DNA of 64,000 nucleotides from CADEED01 sp035525785 (GCA_035525785.1 DATLDQ010000043.1:1-64000); one strand, 5' to 3'. Counted from the stretch's first letter, positions 8,295-17,622 are shown. Notes: generated from the sequence alone by a model not told the origin. Numbers and translations: made by a program.

Positions 8295-11018
8295 GTGAAA
8301 CGCGACGACATCCAATTCCCCGCCAAGCATTCCGCGCTGCGCGACGACGTGCACGTGCTCGGCGTGCTGGTGGGGGACGTGCTCAAGGAGCAGGGCGGCG
8401 ACGCCCTGTTCGACCTCGTCGAGAAGGACCGCCGCCTATCTATCAAGCGCCGCGCCGGCGACAAGGAGGCGGCGGCCGAGCTCACGATGCAGCTTCGCGG
8501 CCGCGCGCCGCAGGTGGCGCGCGACCTGGCGCGTGCGTTCTCCATGTGGTTCCGCGCCGTGAACCTCGCCGAAAAGGTGCATCGCATCCGGCGCCGCCGC
8601 CAGTATTTCCTCGAGGCCAGCGAACGCGCGCAGCCGGGCGGTGTGGAAGCCGCGCTCAACGGGCTCAAGGAACGCGGCTACACGCTCGAGCGCGTGCTCG
8701 ACCTGCTGAAGAAGATCCGCATCGAGCCGGTGTTCACCGCGCATCCCACCGAGAGCGCACGCCGGACCATGCTGCGCAAGAACCAGCGCATCGCCGAGCT
8801 CCTGCTCGATCGCCTCGACCCGACGCTCACGCCCGCGGAGCTGCGCCAGAACTGGAGCCGCGTGCGCACCGAGGTGACGACCGCCTGGCAGACCGAGGAT
8901 CATCCGCGCGAACGTCTGACCGTGGCCGACGAGCGTGAGCACGTGGTGTTCTATCTCGCCGAGATCCTGTATCGCATCCTGCCGGCGTTCTACGACGAGA
9001 TCGCCGAAGCGCTGTCGAAATTGTACGGCGTGCCCGCGGATTCGCTCGAGCTGCCGGACATGATCCGCTTCGGTACCTGGGTGGGTGGCGACATGGACGG
9101 CAACCCCGACGTGCACGCCAAGACGATCCGCGAAACGCTCGCGCGCCAGCATCAGGTCATCGTCAATGCCTATTACAAGGAATGCGGCATCCTCGCGCAG
9201 CTGCTGTCGCAGAGCGCGAGCCGCAGCGCCGTGTTGCCCGAGCTCTCGCAGCGCATCGAGCTGTACGCGACGCTGATCCCGGGCGCGCAGGGCAGCACGC
9301 CCGCGCGCCACGACCGCATGCCTTACCGCGTGTTCCTCGGGCAGGTCGCCGAGCGGCTGCGGCTCACGTACGACAAGCGTCCGAATGGTTACGAAGGTCC
9401 GCAGCAGTTCCTGCGCGATCTCAAGCTCATTTCGACCAGCCTCAAATCCAACAAGGGCTTCCACGCGGGCTGGGGCAACGTGCAGCGGTTGATCCGCCGC
9501 GTCGAGACCTTCGGCTTCCATCTCGCGTCGCTCGACCTGCGGCAGACGGCCGAGGTGCATCACTGCGTCATCGGTCGGGGGCTCGATGATCCCCACTGGA
9601 TGGCGCGCACCCCCACCGAGCGCCATGACCTGCTGGTGAGCGCAATCGAGCGCGACGCGGGCGTGAAGGTGGACCTCGACGCACTGGGCAAACGCACGCT
9701 CGGCGTGTTCGAAGCCATGCTCCAGGCGCGTCACCGATACGGGCCCGAGGCCGTGGGCTACTACGTGGTCAGTGGCACGCAGGGCGCCGACGACGTACTC
9801 GCGCCGCTGTTGCTGGCGCGCTGGGCCGAAGCCTATGACCGCACCTCGGGCGAAGTGGCCGTGGACATCGCGCCGATGTTCGAGTCGGTGGATTCGCTCG
9901 AGCACTGCGGCGACGTCATGCGCATCCTGCTGGGCGACCCGCTGTATCGCCGCCACCTCGAAGCGCGCGGCCGCACGCAGTGCGTGCTGATCGGCTACTC
10001 CGACACGAACAAGGAGGGCGGACTTTGCGCCTCGCGCTTCGCCGCGTACCGCGCGCAGGCGGATCTGTCGACCGCGCTGGCCGCGGCCAACGAGCGCCAC
10101 GTCGTGTTCCATGCGCGTGGCGGCAGCATCGCGCGTGGCGGTTCGCGCATCGATACCCTCGTGCGTACGGCGCCGGTCGGCACCGTCAACGGCGTGCTGC
10201 GGCTGACCGAGCAGGGCGAGGTCATCAACCAGGGCTTCGGCCTCAGGCCCATCGCCATGCGCACGCTCGAGCGCGCCTTCAACTCGCTGGCCATTTCGCT
10301 GGGCGGCGGCGCCACGGGTGTGACGCCGGGCTCCGAACACCTGCAGTTCGCGGCGCGCGTGGCGGAGGTTAGCCGGCAGGAATATCAACGCTATACCCAT
10401 GGCGATGCGGAGTTCTTCGCGTGGTTCCACGAGGTGACGCCCATCGACGTCATCGCCCGCATGCAGATCGGCTCGCGGCCCGCCGTGCGACCGGGCAGGG
10501 ATGGTTTCGATGCGCTGCGCGCCGTGCCCTGGGTGTTCGCGTGGACGCAGTCGCGCCACCTGCTGCCCGCGTGGTTAGGTGCGGGTTTCGGCCTGCGCAC
10601 CGCCATCGACGAGCTCGGCCTCGCGGTGGCGCGCTCGGCCTACGCCGAATGGAACTTCTTCACCTCGCTGATCGACGATCTCGAAGCCTCGCTCGCGCGC
10701 GCGGACCTGGATATCGCGGCGGCCTATGAAGAGCTGGCGCCGGCCTCGCAGGCACGGTTCGGCGTCAAACTACGCGCGGAATTCGCGGTGGTGCGCGACC
10801 AGGTGCTGGCCATCAAGCAGACGCAGTACCTGCTCGATCGCGACCAGACGATGCAGCGCTCGATCGAGCTGCGGAACCCCTACGTTGACCCGATCAATCT
10901 CCTTCAAGTCGATCTACTAAGGCGATGGAGGGAATCGGGGCGCCAGGACCGCGATTTGTTCGAGGCGCTGCTGGCCTGCACCGCGGGCATTGCGGAAGGG
11001 CTGCAAAGTACCGGATGA
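8295..11018 (+). CDS. ppc: Phosphoenolpyruvate carboxylase
   Basis: This 907-residue cytoplasmic enzyme adds bicarbonate to phosphoenolpyruvate to give oxaloacetate, refilling the TCA cycle. The catalytic motif TAHPTE (residues 148-153, His150) is intact. GGDMDGNP, GYSDTNKEGG, FHARGGSIARGGSR and the C-terminal RNPYVDPINLLQ are present. The GYSD and FHARGG blocks differ from the commonest forms (GYSDSxKDAG, FHGRGG), so it belongs to a divergent branch. The frame is open upstream into the previous gene, but GTG 8295 gives the family's normal N-terminus (DDIQFPAKHSALRDDVHVLG). A -10-like TAGAAT lies just ahead. Confidence 0.95.
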   Translation: MKRDDIQFPAKHSALRDDVHVLGVLVGDVLKEQGGDALFDLVEKDRRLSIKRRAGDKEAAAELTMQLRGRAPQVARDLARAFSMWFRAVNLAEKVHRIRRRRQYFLEASERAQPGGVEAALNGLKERGYTLERVLDLLKKIRIEPVFTAHPTESARRTMLRKNQRIAELLLDRLDPTLTPAELRQNWSRVRTEVTTAWQTEDHPRERLTVADEREHVVFYLAEILYRILPAFYDEIAEALSKLYGVPADSLELPDMIRFGTWVGGDMDGNPDVHAKTIRETLARQHQVIVNAYYKECGILAQLLSQSASRSAVLPELSQRIELYATLIPGAQGSTPARHDRMPYRVFLGQVAERLRLTYDKRPNGYEGPQQFLRDLKLISTSLKSNKGFHAGWGNVQRLIRRVETFGFHLASLDLRQTAEVHHCVIGRGLDDPHWMARTPTERHDLLVSAIERDAGVKVDLDALGKRTLGVFEAMLQARHRYGPEAVGYYVVSGTQGADDVLAPLLLARWAEAYDRTSGEVAVDIAPMFESVDSLEHCGDVMRILLGDPLYRRHLEARGRTQCVLIGYSDTNKEGGLCASRFAAYRAQADLSTALAAANERHVVFHARGGSIARGGSRIDTLVRTAPVGTVNGVLRLTEQGEVINQGFGLRPIAMRTLERAFNSLAISLGGGATGVTPGSEHLQFAARVAEVSRQEYQRYTHGDAEFFAWFHEVTPIDVIARMQIGSRPAVRPGRDGFDALRAVPWVFAWTQSRHLLPAWLGAGFGLRTAIDELGLAVARSAYAEWNFFTSLIDDLEASLARADLDIAAAYEELAPASQARFGVKLRAEFAVVRDQVLAIKQTQYLLDRDQTMQRSIELRNPYVDPINLLQVDLLRRWRESGRQDRDLFEALLACTAGIAEGLQSTG

Positions 11019-11027
11019 TGGCCCGAC

Positions 11028-11372
11028 ATGGAAACACGCTTCGCCAGCAGTCCCAAGGATTCGGGATTCCGCAGTTTTTCCGAGTTCTATCCGTTCTACC
11101 TCAACGAACACCGCCATCCGGTGTCGCGCGTCCTGCATTTCACGGGCACCTGGTGCACGGTGATCTGCCTCGTGGTGCTGGCCGCGTCGGGCGAACCGCT
11201 CTGGCTGCTGGGTGCCGCGCTGTCGGGCTACACCTTCGCCTGGATAGGGCACTTCTTCTTCGAGCACAACCGCCCGGCCACCTTCCGCTATCCGTTTTAC
11301 AGCCTGGCGAGCGATTTCCGCATGTGGTGGGAGCTGAACTTGGGCAAACTCAAGTTCCGTGAGCACGACTGA
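11028..11372 (+). CDS. Mpo1-like / DUF962 membrane protein
   Basis: This 114-residue protein has the DUF962 signature FYPFYLNEHRHPVSRVLHF near residues 20-38 and GHFFFEHNRPATF near residues 76-88, with two hydrophobic segments between. The yeast relative Mpo1 is an Fe(II)-dependent dioxygenase that shortens 2-hydroxy fatty acids by alpha-oxidation, using conserved histidines like those seen here. Bacterial function is untested. It follows ppc by 9 bases and precedes an ABC exporter, so it may be co-transcribed with both. Confidence 0.85.
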   Translation: METRFASSPKDSGFRSFSEFYPFYLNEHRHPVSRVLHFTGTWCTVICLVVLAASGEPLWLLGAALSGYTFAWIGHFFFEHNRPATFRYPFYSLASDFRMWWELNLGKLKFREHD

Positions 11373-11398
11373 ACGGCCGCCTTGGCTGAAAGACTGCT

Positions 11399-13183
11399 TT
11401 GTCTGAAAGACCAAAGGGCAAATCCCTAAAACCCCTTCGCGCACTGCTCCCCTTCCTCGCTCCGTATCGCGGGCGCATGTGGTGGGCCGTCGTCGCGCTC
11501 GGCATTGCCGCGGCCGCCATGCTGGCGCTGCCGCAGGCCCTCAAGAACGTCATCGACCAGGGTTTCAGCGCCGCCAATGCCGCCGCGATCGATCGCTACT
11601 TCGGCTGGCTGCTGCTCGCGGCCGCGGTGTTCGCCGCCTTCGCATCGCTGCGCATGTACCTGGTCAACTGGATAGGCGAGCGCGTGGTCGCCGACCTGCG
11701 CAGCGCCGTCTACCGGCGCGTGCTCGCCATGGATCCGGCGTTCTTCGAGGTCACCAAGACCGGTGAAGTGCTCTCGCGCCTGACTACCGACACCACGCTG
11801 ATCCAGTCGTTGTCCGGCATCGGCCTGTCGATATTGCTGCGTTCCACGGTGAGCTTCATCGGCTCGCTGGTGCTGCTGCTGCTCACCAGTCTCAAGCTCG
11901 CGCTCATCATCTTCGCGCTGATCCCGACGGTGCTCGCACCCATGCTGATCTTCGGTCGGCGCGTGCGGCGGCTGTCGCGCGACTCGCAGGACCGCGTGGC
12001 GGATACCTCGGGTCTCGCTGGTGAAACGCTCAATGCCATCCAGACCGTGCAGGCATTCACGCTCGAGGGGTTGCATGGCCGGCGCTACGACAGCGCCGTC
12101 GAGGCAAGCTTCAGCACCGCCATCCGGCGCACGCGCGTACGCGCGTGGCTGATCGCCGCGGCCATCATGATGACCTTCGGCTCCGTCACCCTGGTGCTGT
12201 GGCTGGGCGCGCGCGCCGTGCTCGCCGGCACGATGACCGGCGGCGACCTCGCGAAATTCCTCAGCTATGCCATCTTCATGGGCACCTCCGTGGGCGCGCT
12301 CTCGGAGATGTGGGGCGAACTGCAGCGCGCGGCGGGCGCCATGGAGCGCACCGTGGAGCTGCTGCACTCGGAACCGAGCATCGTCGTCCCCGAGGTGCCC
12401 ACGCCGCTGAACCCGGAGGCCCGTGGCGCGATCCGCTTCGAGCATCTCTCGTTCAGCTATCCCTCTCGGCCCGACGCCCGCGCGCTCGACGACTTCGACC
12501 TCGAGATCGCGCCGGGCGAGACGGTCGCCTTCGTGGGCCCGTCGGGCGCGGGCAAGAGCACGGTGTTCCAGTTGCTGTTGCGCTTCTATGACCCGAAGGC
12601 GGGGCGCATCCTCATCGATGACGTCGACATCGCGCAGGCGGACCCGGGCGCGGTTCGTTCGCGTGTTGGAGTCGTCCCGCAGGAGACCATCATCTTCGGC
12701 GCGAGCGCACGCGAGAACATCCGCTACGGTCGGCCGGGCGCCTCCGATGCGCAGATCGAAGACGCCGCGCGCGCCGCAGCGGCCGATGAGTTCATCCGCA
12801 AGCTGCCCGAGGGCTACGACACCTTTCTCGGCGAGAAAGGCGCGCGGCTGTCGGGCGGGCAGAAGCAGCGCATCGCCATCGCGCGCGCCATCCTGAAGAA
12901 CCCGCCGATCCTGCTGCTGGACGAGGCGACCAGCTCGCTCGATTCGGAGAGCGAGCGCGTGGTCCAGGACGCGCTCGAGCACCTCATGCGTGACCGCACC
13001 ACCCTGGTCATCGCGCACCGTCTGGCCACCGCCATCAATTCCGACCGGATCGTGGTGGTCGACCGCGGGCGCATCGTCGGCACGGGGCGGCACGAAGAGC
13101 TGCTGCGCGACAATGCGTTGTACGCGCGGCTCGCGGCGCTACAATTTGGCGAGAGAGAACCAGCTAACACTGATCCCGCGTGA
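11399..13183 (+). CDS. ABC exporter, fused permease and ATPase (MsbA-like)
   Basis: This 594-residue half-transporter has an N-terminal six-segment ABC membrane domain (about residues 20-310) and a C-terminal nucleotide-binding domain. The latter shows Walker A GPSGAGKST, the Q-loop, the signature LSGGQKQR, Walker B ILLLDEATSSLD and the switch histidine in VIAHRLAT. It would work as a homodimer; the layout is that of lipid or drug exporters such as MsbA. The start is TTG 11399; the first in-frame ATG falls inside the first membrane segment, so the TTG is preferred though no strong ribosome site is seen. Substrate unknown. Confidence 0.88.
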   Translation: MSERPKGKSLKPLRALLPFLAPYRGRMWWAVVALGIAAAAMLALPQALKNVIDQGFSAANAAAIDRYFGWLLLAAAVFAAFASLRMYLVNWIGERVVADLRSAVYRRVLAMDPAFFEVTKTGEVLSRLTTDTTLIQSLSGIGLSILLRSTVSFIGSLVLLLLTSLKLALIIFALIPTVLAPMLIFGRRVRRLSRDSQDRVADTSGLAGETLNAIQTVQAFTLEGLHGRRYDSAVEASFSTAIRRTRVRAWLIAAAIMMTFGSVTLVLWLGARAVLAGTMTGGDLAKFLSYAIFMGTSVGALSEMWGELQRAAGAMERTVELLHSEPSIVVPEVPTPLNPEARGAIRFEHLSFSYPSRPDARALDDFDLEIAPGETVAFVGPSGAGKSTVFQLLLRFYDPKAGRILIDDVDIAQADPGAVRSRVGVVPQETIIFGASARENIRYGRPGASDAQIEDAARAAAADEFIRKLPEGYDTFLGEKGARLSGGQKQRIAIARAILKNPPILLLDEATSSLDSESERVVQDALEHLMRDRTTLVIAHRLATAINSDRIVVVDRGRIVGTGRHEELLRDNALYARLAALQFGEREPANTDPA

Positions 13184-13197
13184 CGAAGGAGGGCCCC

Positions 13198-13569
13198 ATG
13201 GCCTACGTCGACGGCTTTCTGATCCCGGTGCCAAAGCGCAGCCGCAAACGCTATCGCGACGTGTCACGCGAGGCCGGCAAGGTGTGGATGGATCATGGCG
13301 CCCTCGGCTACCACGAATGCATGGCCGACGACGTGCCGGTGGGCAAGACGACCTCGTTCCCGCGCGGCGTGAAGCTCCGGAAGGGCGAGGAAGTCTGGTT
13401 CTCGTGGATCGTCTACAGGTCGCGCAAGCATCGCGACAGCGTGAACGCAAAGGCGATGAAGGATCCACGGCTCGCTCACATGATGGATCCGAAGGCCATG
13501 CCGTTCGACAGCAAGCGCATGGTGTTCGGCGGCTTCCGCATGATGGTGAATCTCAAAGCAATCGCGTAA
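13198..13569 (+). CDS. DUF1428 family protein (YbaA-like)
   Basis: This 123-residue cytoplasmic protein starts MAYVDGFLIPVPKRSRKRY and contains FSWIVYRSRKHRD and MPFDSKRMVFGGFRMMV, the typical DUF1428 pattern related to E. coli YbaA. The fold is a ferredoxin-like alpha/beta dimer; function is unknown. I chose ATG 13198 because AGGAGGG lies 6 to 12 bases upstream; an in-frame GTG at 13180 precedes that site. A TACAAT hexamer at 13140-13145, inside the end of the ABC gene, could provide its own promoter. Confidence 0.88.
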   Translation: MAYVDGFLIPVPKRSRKRYRDVSREAGKVWMDHGALGYHECMADDVPVGKTTSFPRGVKLRKGEEVWFSWIVYRSRKHRDSVNAKAMKDPRLAHMMDPKAMPFDSKRMVFGGFRMMVNLKAIA

Positions 13570-13647
13570 GTCCGCGGTAATAAAGGTGAAACGCTGCGCG
13601 GGCATTCTCGGCTCACTCCTTTATATGCAGCGGAGCCCGAAAGACCC

Positions 13648-14448
13648 ATGCGCCACTCTGAAAAGTCGAACAGGACGCGGCTGCGATCGGTATTCCTCTC
13701 GGACGTGCACCTGGGCTCGAAGGACTGCCGGGCACGGGAGCTCCTGGATTTCCTCTCGGGTATCGAAACCGACTATCTATTCCTGGTCGGTGACATCGTG
13801 GACTTCTGGAGCCTGCGACGCGCATTTCACTGGCCCCAGGAGCACAACGACGTGCTGCGCACCGTGCTCGCCATGGCGAAGGAGGGTACGAAGGTCATCT
13901 ACGTGCCGGGCAACCACGATGAGGACATCCGGGAATTCTGCGGATCGCAATTCGGCAATCTGACCATCCGACGAAAGTACGTGCATGCGACCGCCGACGG
14001 GCGCGAGTTCCTCGTCATGCATGGCGACGAATTCGACACCGCCGTGAAGTGCAGTCGGTGGCTGGCGCGATTCGGAGCCGCCGCGTACGAATTCATGATG
14101 CGCATCAACCGGGGTGTCAACCTGTGCCGGCGGATGCTCGGCATGCCGTACTGGTCGCTGGCCACGTACGTGAAGCTGCGGCTCGGCAACGCAGTGCGGT
14201 ACGTGCAGGCTTTCGAGACCGCCGCGGCCCAGGCGGCGCGATCGCGCAACCTGAGCGGCATCATCTGCGGGCACATCCATCGTGCGGGTGTCCGGGTGAT
14301 CGATGGCGTGCTCTACTGCAACGACGGCGACTGGGTCGAGAGCTGCACGGCGCTGGTCGAGTCCGAGAGCGGGCAGCTGCTTCTATGGCAGCATGGCGCG
14401 ATGCTCGAAGGCGAAGAGATCGGAGAGCTGATCGGCATCGCGGCCTGA
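13648..14448 (+). CDS. Calcineurin-like metallophosphoesterase, LpxH-related
   Basis: This 266-residue protein has the metallophosphoesterase signatures in order: FLSDVHLGS (18-26), VGDIVDFW, VPGNHDE, VMHGDEFD and CGHIHRAG, which bind a dimetal centre. The arrangement resembles UDP-2,3-diacylglucosamine diphosphatase, an early step of lipid A synthesis, and especially the broader LpxH-like group. No other lipid A genes are nearby, so true LpxH function is not certain. An AT-rich TTTATATG lies about 25 bases upstream of the start. Confidence 0.82.
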   Translation: MRHSEKSNRTRLRSVFLSDVHLGSKDCRARELLDFLSGIETDYLFLVGDIVDFWSLRRAFHWPQEHNDVLRTVLAMAKEGTKVIYVPGNHDEDIREFCGSQFGNLTIRRKYVHATADGREFLVMHGDEFDTAVKCSRWLARFGAAAYEFMMRINRGVNLCRRMLGMPYWSLATYVKLRLGNAVRYVQAFETAAAQAARSRNLSGIICGHIHRAGVRVIDGVLYCNDGDWVESCTALVESESGQLLLWQHGAMLEGEEIGELIGIAA

Positions 14449-14465
14449 CAGTACACCTAACAGGG

Positions 14466-14493
14466 GTTCCCCCAGTATCCGTACCGGGGGAAC
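14466..14493. other. Short hairpin between phosphoesterase and PhzF genes
   Basis: GTTCCCCC (14466-14473) pairs perfectly with GGGGGAAC (14486-14493) across a 12-base loop. No T-run follows, so it is not a classical intrinsic terminator; it could be a weak terminator, an mRNA end hairpin or an operator. Confidence 0.4.
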
Positions 14494-14517
14494 GTACGGG
14501 GCGCGCGCCGATTGTGG

Positions 14518-14523
14518 AATAAT
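14518..14523 (+). promoter_or_regulatory. Candidate -10 element for the PhzF-family gene (AATAAT)
   Basis: The block GTGGAATAAT ends 7 bases before the ATG at 14531. The same arrangement, GTGGAATACT then 7 bases then ATG, occurs before the alkyladenine glycosylase gene at 44577. A -10 placed this way would start transcription at or beside the start codon. Confidence 0.4.
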
Positions 14524-14530
14524 TCCGGCG

Positions 14531-15373
14531 ATGCAACTCCGATATCGCACTCTCAACGTGTTCACCACGGGTGGCGCCCGGCTGTCGGGCAATCCCCTTT
14601 GCGTGGTGGAAGATGGCAGCCAGCTCGACACCACGCAGATGCAGGCGCTGGCCCGCCAGTTCAACTTGTCCGAGACCACGTTCATCCTGCCGTCCAAGCG
14701 CGCCGCCGCGCTGGTCCGCATCTTCACGCCGGCCTACGAGATGCCATTCGCCGGCCACCCGACGCTGGGCACGGCGCACGTGGTGCGCGCGCTCGGGCTC
14801 GGCGGTGACCAGCTGGGTCTCGAGATGCGCGCCGGCATCATCCCGGTGACGTCCAGTGGCGACCACTGGACCCTGCGCGCGCAGCCGGGCAGCACGCGGC
14901 TCGTGGACGTGCCGCCGTCCGAGCTCGCGAAGTTGTTAGGCCTCGACTCCGGCGACATCGGCTTCCAGCCGCTCTGGGTCAAGGCGGGCCGCGAGCAACT
15001 GGTGGTTCCATTGACGAGCGAGGCCGCCGTGCGCCGCGTGAGGCCGCGGCCCGAGCTCTTCGAACGCATCAAGAGCGCCGATGGTGCGGGACAGGTCTAC
15101 CTTTTCGCCTCGACCGGCGGCAAGAGGATCCTGAGCCGATTCTTCTTCCCCGATGGCACGGCGATACTCGAAGACCCGGCCACGGGCTCGGCCTGCGCCA
15201 ATCTCGGCGCGTGGTTCGTGGCCATGGGACGCCGGCCACCGCTCCAGTTCGAAGTGAGCCAGGGCGAGTACGTGGGCCGCTTGTCAACCCTGCAGCTGGA
15301 AGTGAATTCCGACAACGAAGTATTCGTCGGAGGCGACGTCATCGAGATAGGATCGGGACAACTCAGTCTCTAG
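14531..15373 (+). CDS. PhzF family isomerase/epimerase
   Basis: The protein has 280 residues in the two-lobed PhzF/DapF-like fold. The N-terminal pattern TLNVFTTGGARLSGNPLCVV and NLSETTFIL, containing the catalytic-position glutamate, are typical. The C-terminal lobe has DPATGSACANLGAW, the usual second glycine-rich motif. The family shuffles protons on small cyclic substrates; PhzF itself isomerises a phenazine precursor, but no phenazine genes are present, so the substrate is unknown. It ends 9 bases before the PLP lyase gene and is probably co-transcribed with it. Confidence 0.9.
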   Translation: MQLRYRTLNVFTTGGARLSGNPLCVVEDGSQLDTTQMQALARQFNLSETTFILPSKRAAALVRIFTPAYEMPFAGHPTLGTAHVVRALGLGGDQLGLEMRAGIIPVTSSGDHWTLRAQPGSTRLVDVPPSELAKLLGLDSGDIGFQPLWVKAGREQLVVPLTSEAAVRRVRPRPELFERIKSADGAGQVYLFASTGGKRILSRFFFPDGTAILEDPATGSACANLGAWFVAMGRRPPLQFEVSQGEYVGRLSTLQLEVNSDNEVFVGGDVIEIGSGQLSL

Positions 15374-15382
15374 GAGCTCTCG

Positions 15383-16681
15383 ATGAGCGACACCTATCAC
15401 AAGCGCAAGGTGGGCAACCGCACCTTGGCGCCCGAAACCCAGATGATGGGCTTCGGTTTCGATCCGTCCCTGTCCGAAGGCGCGCTGAAGCCGCCGATCT
15501 TCCTGACGTCCACCTTCGTCTTCCGCAATGCGCAGGATGGCAAGGATTTCTTCGACTACACCTCGGGTCGCAAGCAGCCGCCGCCGGGGCAGGCGCCGGG
15601 CCTGGTGTACTCGCGGTTCAACAACCCCAATCTCGAAGTGCTCGAGGATCGACTCGCCCTGTGGGAGGGTGGCGAGAGCGCCGCGGTGTTCTCGAGCGGC
15701 ATGTCCGCCATCTCGACCACACTCTGGGCCTATCTCAAGCCCAACGACACGCTGCTCATGAGCGAGCCGTTGTATGGCGGCACTGAAACGCTGATCGACA
15801 AGACATTGCCGGCATTCGGCATCGGTGCGGTCCGCGTATCCGACGCAGTCAATCGCGAAGCGGTGATGGCGGGCGCGAAACGCGCATTGGACTTGGCCAA
15901 GGCCAGGGGCGGGCGGGTCGGCCTCCTGGTGACCGAGACGCCGGCGAACCCCACCAACAGCCTCGTCGATCTTGCGCTGTGGCGCGAGGCCTCCGAATGG
16001 CTGGCGGCGCAGCAGGGCGGCGCGCGGCCGCCGGTCGCGGTCGACAACACTTTTCTCGGTCCCGTGTTCCAGAAGCCGCTCGAGCACGGTTCGGATCTCG
16101 TGATGTATTCGCTGACCAAGTACGTCGGCGGCCATTCCGATCTCGTCGCGGGCGGCGTGATCGGCGCGAAGGCGCTGATGCAGCCGGTACGAGCGCTGCG
16201 CAGCGCGCTCGGCACGCAGCTCGACCCGAACACCTCGTGGATGATCATGCGCTCGATGGAGACGCTGGCGCTGCGCATGCGCGCGGCGGCGGACAACGCG
16301 GCGCGCGTCGCCGGTTATCTCGCGCAGCACGCGAAGATCGCCAGTGTCAGCTACCTCGGACATCTCAAGGCCGGTGATCCACGGGCCGACGTGTTCGCGC
16401 GGCAGTGCAAGAGCGCGGGCTCGACATTTTCATTCTCGATCCGCGGGGGTGAGGCGGAAGCCTTCCGCATGCTCGACGCGCTGCAGGTGATGAAGCTGGC
16501 GGTGAGCCTCGGTGGCACTGAGACGCTGATCTCGCATCCTGCGTCCACCACGCACTCGGGCGTGCCGAAGGAGACGCGCGACCGGATGGGCGTCACCGAT
16601 GCACTGATACGCATCTCGGTGGGCATCGAGAACGCGGATGACCTGATCGCCGACCTTGAACAAGCGCTCGAAAAGATTTGA
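15383..16681 (+). CDS. PLP-dependent cystathionine gamma-synthase / methionine gamma-lyase family enzyme
   Basis: This 432-residue enzyme belongs to the Cys/Met metabolism PLP family. The PLP lysine lies in YSLTKYVGGHSDLVAGG. Supporting motifs are YSRFNNPNLEVLEDRLALWE, FSSGMSAISTTLWA, PLYGGTE and the C-terminal SLGGTETLISHPASTTHSG. Family members make or break carbon-sulphur bonds in cystathionine, homocysteine or methionine. It is longer than E. coli MetB (386) mainly through an N-terminal extension and an insertion near residue 60 (SGRKQPPPGQ). Sequence alone does not separate synthase from lyase. Confidence 0.88.
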   Translation: MSDTYHKRKVGNRTLAPETQMMGFGFDPSLSEGALKPPIFLTSTFVFRNAQDGKDFFDYTSGRKQPPPGQAPGLVYSRFNNPNLEVLEDRLALWEGGESAAVFSSGMSAISTTLWAYLKPNDTLLMSEPLYGGTETLIDKTLPAFGIGAVRVSDAVNREAVMAGAKRALDLAKARGGRVGLLVTETPANPTNSLVDLALWREASEWLAAQQGGARPPVAVDNTFLGPVFQKPLEHGSDLVMYSLTKYVGGHSDLVAGGVIGAKALMQPVRALRSALGTQLDPNTSWMIMRSMETLALRMRAAADNAARVAGYLAQHAKIASVSYLGHLKAGDPRADVFARQCKSAGSTFSFSIRGGEAEAFRMLDALQVMKLAVSLGGTETLISHPASTTHSGVPKETRDRMGVTDALIRISVGIENADDLIADLEQALEKI

Positions 16682-16717
16682 TTGGCGCTGCCGCTTCGGC
16701 GGCATGAGGAGAGGTGC

Positions 16718-17620
16718 GTGAGCGCCTCGGAAGGCACGTGGGTGATGCCGCAGGACAGTTTTTCGCCGGCCCGCGTGCACGGCAGCTGCCTTTGCGGTGC
16801 GGTGCGCTGGTCCTACGATGCGCCGTTCACCAGCATGCTTCACTGCCACTGTTCGGCGTGCCGCAAGCATCACGGCGCGCTCTTCGCCACCACCGTGGCA
16901 GGGCCGCTCGACAGCTTCCACTGGCGCAGCGGCACCGAGAAGATAGGCACGTGGATGTCCTCGCCGCGCGAGCGGCGCAGCTTCTGCGCCCGGTGCGGTT
17001 CGAAGGTGCCGCGCGTGGAGCACGATTCGCAACGCGTGTTCATGCCCGCTGGCGCGCTCGTGGGCGAGCTCGGCATCCGGCCGCAGGCGCACCTGTTCGT
17101 CGGTTCGAAACCCGCGTGGCACGCGCTCGCCGATTCGCTGCCCCAGCACGATGCCTATCCACCCGAATGGCGGGCGGCGGCCGTCGACAATGCGCCGCGC
17201 GCGACGCGCGACCGCGTGATGTCCGGCAGCTGCGCCTGCGGCCGCGTGCACTTCGAAATGGATGGGCGGCCGCTGCTGATGATGCATTGCCATTGCACCC
17301 GGTGCCAACGCTCGCGCGGCACCGCCCACGCGACCAATCTCGCCTGGAAGATCGACGCGGTGAGATTCGTCACCGGTGAGGATGCGATCACCGACTTCGA
17401 CCTGCCCGGGGCGCAGTTCTTCGGGACCACGTTCTGTTCGCATTGCGGGGGATTCGTGCCGCGGCGCTCGCAGGGCCGCGGCTGGGCCGTCGTGCCGGCG
17501 GGAAGTCTGGATACGGATCCGGAGATAACGGCACGCGGGCATCAATTCGTGGGTTCCAAAGCGCCGTGGTTCGAGATCACCGATGGGGTGCCGCAGTTTC
17601 CCGAGTCCGCGCCGCGTTGA
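16718..17620 (+). CDS. Tandem GFA-domain (CENP-V/GFA) zinc protein
   Basis: This 300-residue protein contains two GFA domains. Each has its own cysteine set: CLCG, CHCSACR and CARCG in the first half; CACG, CHCTRCQ and CSHCGG in the second. GFA proteins bind zinc and are often called glutathione-dependent formaldehyde-activating enzymes, but many have no proven activity. I chose GTG 16718 because GAGGAGAGG lies just upstream; ATG 16745 is the alternative. Internal duplication is unusual, since most family members have one domain. A 22-base-arm palindrome begins two bases after the stop. Confidence 0.85.
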   Translation: MSASEGTWVMPQDSFSPARVHGSCLCGAVRWSYDAPFTSMLHCHCSACRKHHGALFATTVAGPLDSFHWRSGTEKIGTWMSSPRERRSFCARCGSKVPRVEHDSQRVFMPAGALVGELGIRPQAHLFVGSKPAWHALADSLPQHDAYPPEWRAAAVDNAPRATRDRVMSGSCACGRVHFEMDGRPLLMMHCHCTRCQRSRGTAHATNLAWKIDAVRFVTGEDAITDFDLPGAQFFGTTFCSHCGGFVPRRSQGRGWAVVPAGSLDTDPEITARGHQFVGSKAPWFEITDGVPQFPESAPR

Positions 17621-17622
17621 TC

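Noticed and set aside
8436..10559. 707-residue minus-strand open frame opposite ppc
   Set aside because: It is fully covered by the conserved ppc motifs on the other strand and shows no family signature.
14466..14493. Intrinsic terminator after the phosphoesterase
   Set aside because: The hairpin is good but no T-run follows.
14531..15373. Part of a phenazine pathway
   Set aside because: PhzF-family proteins are widespread and no other phz genes are nearby.
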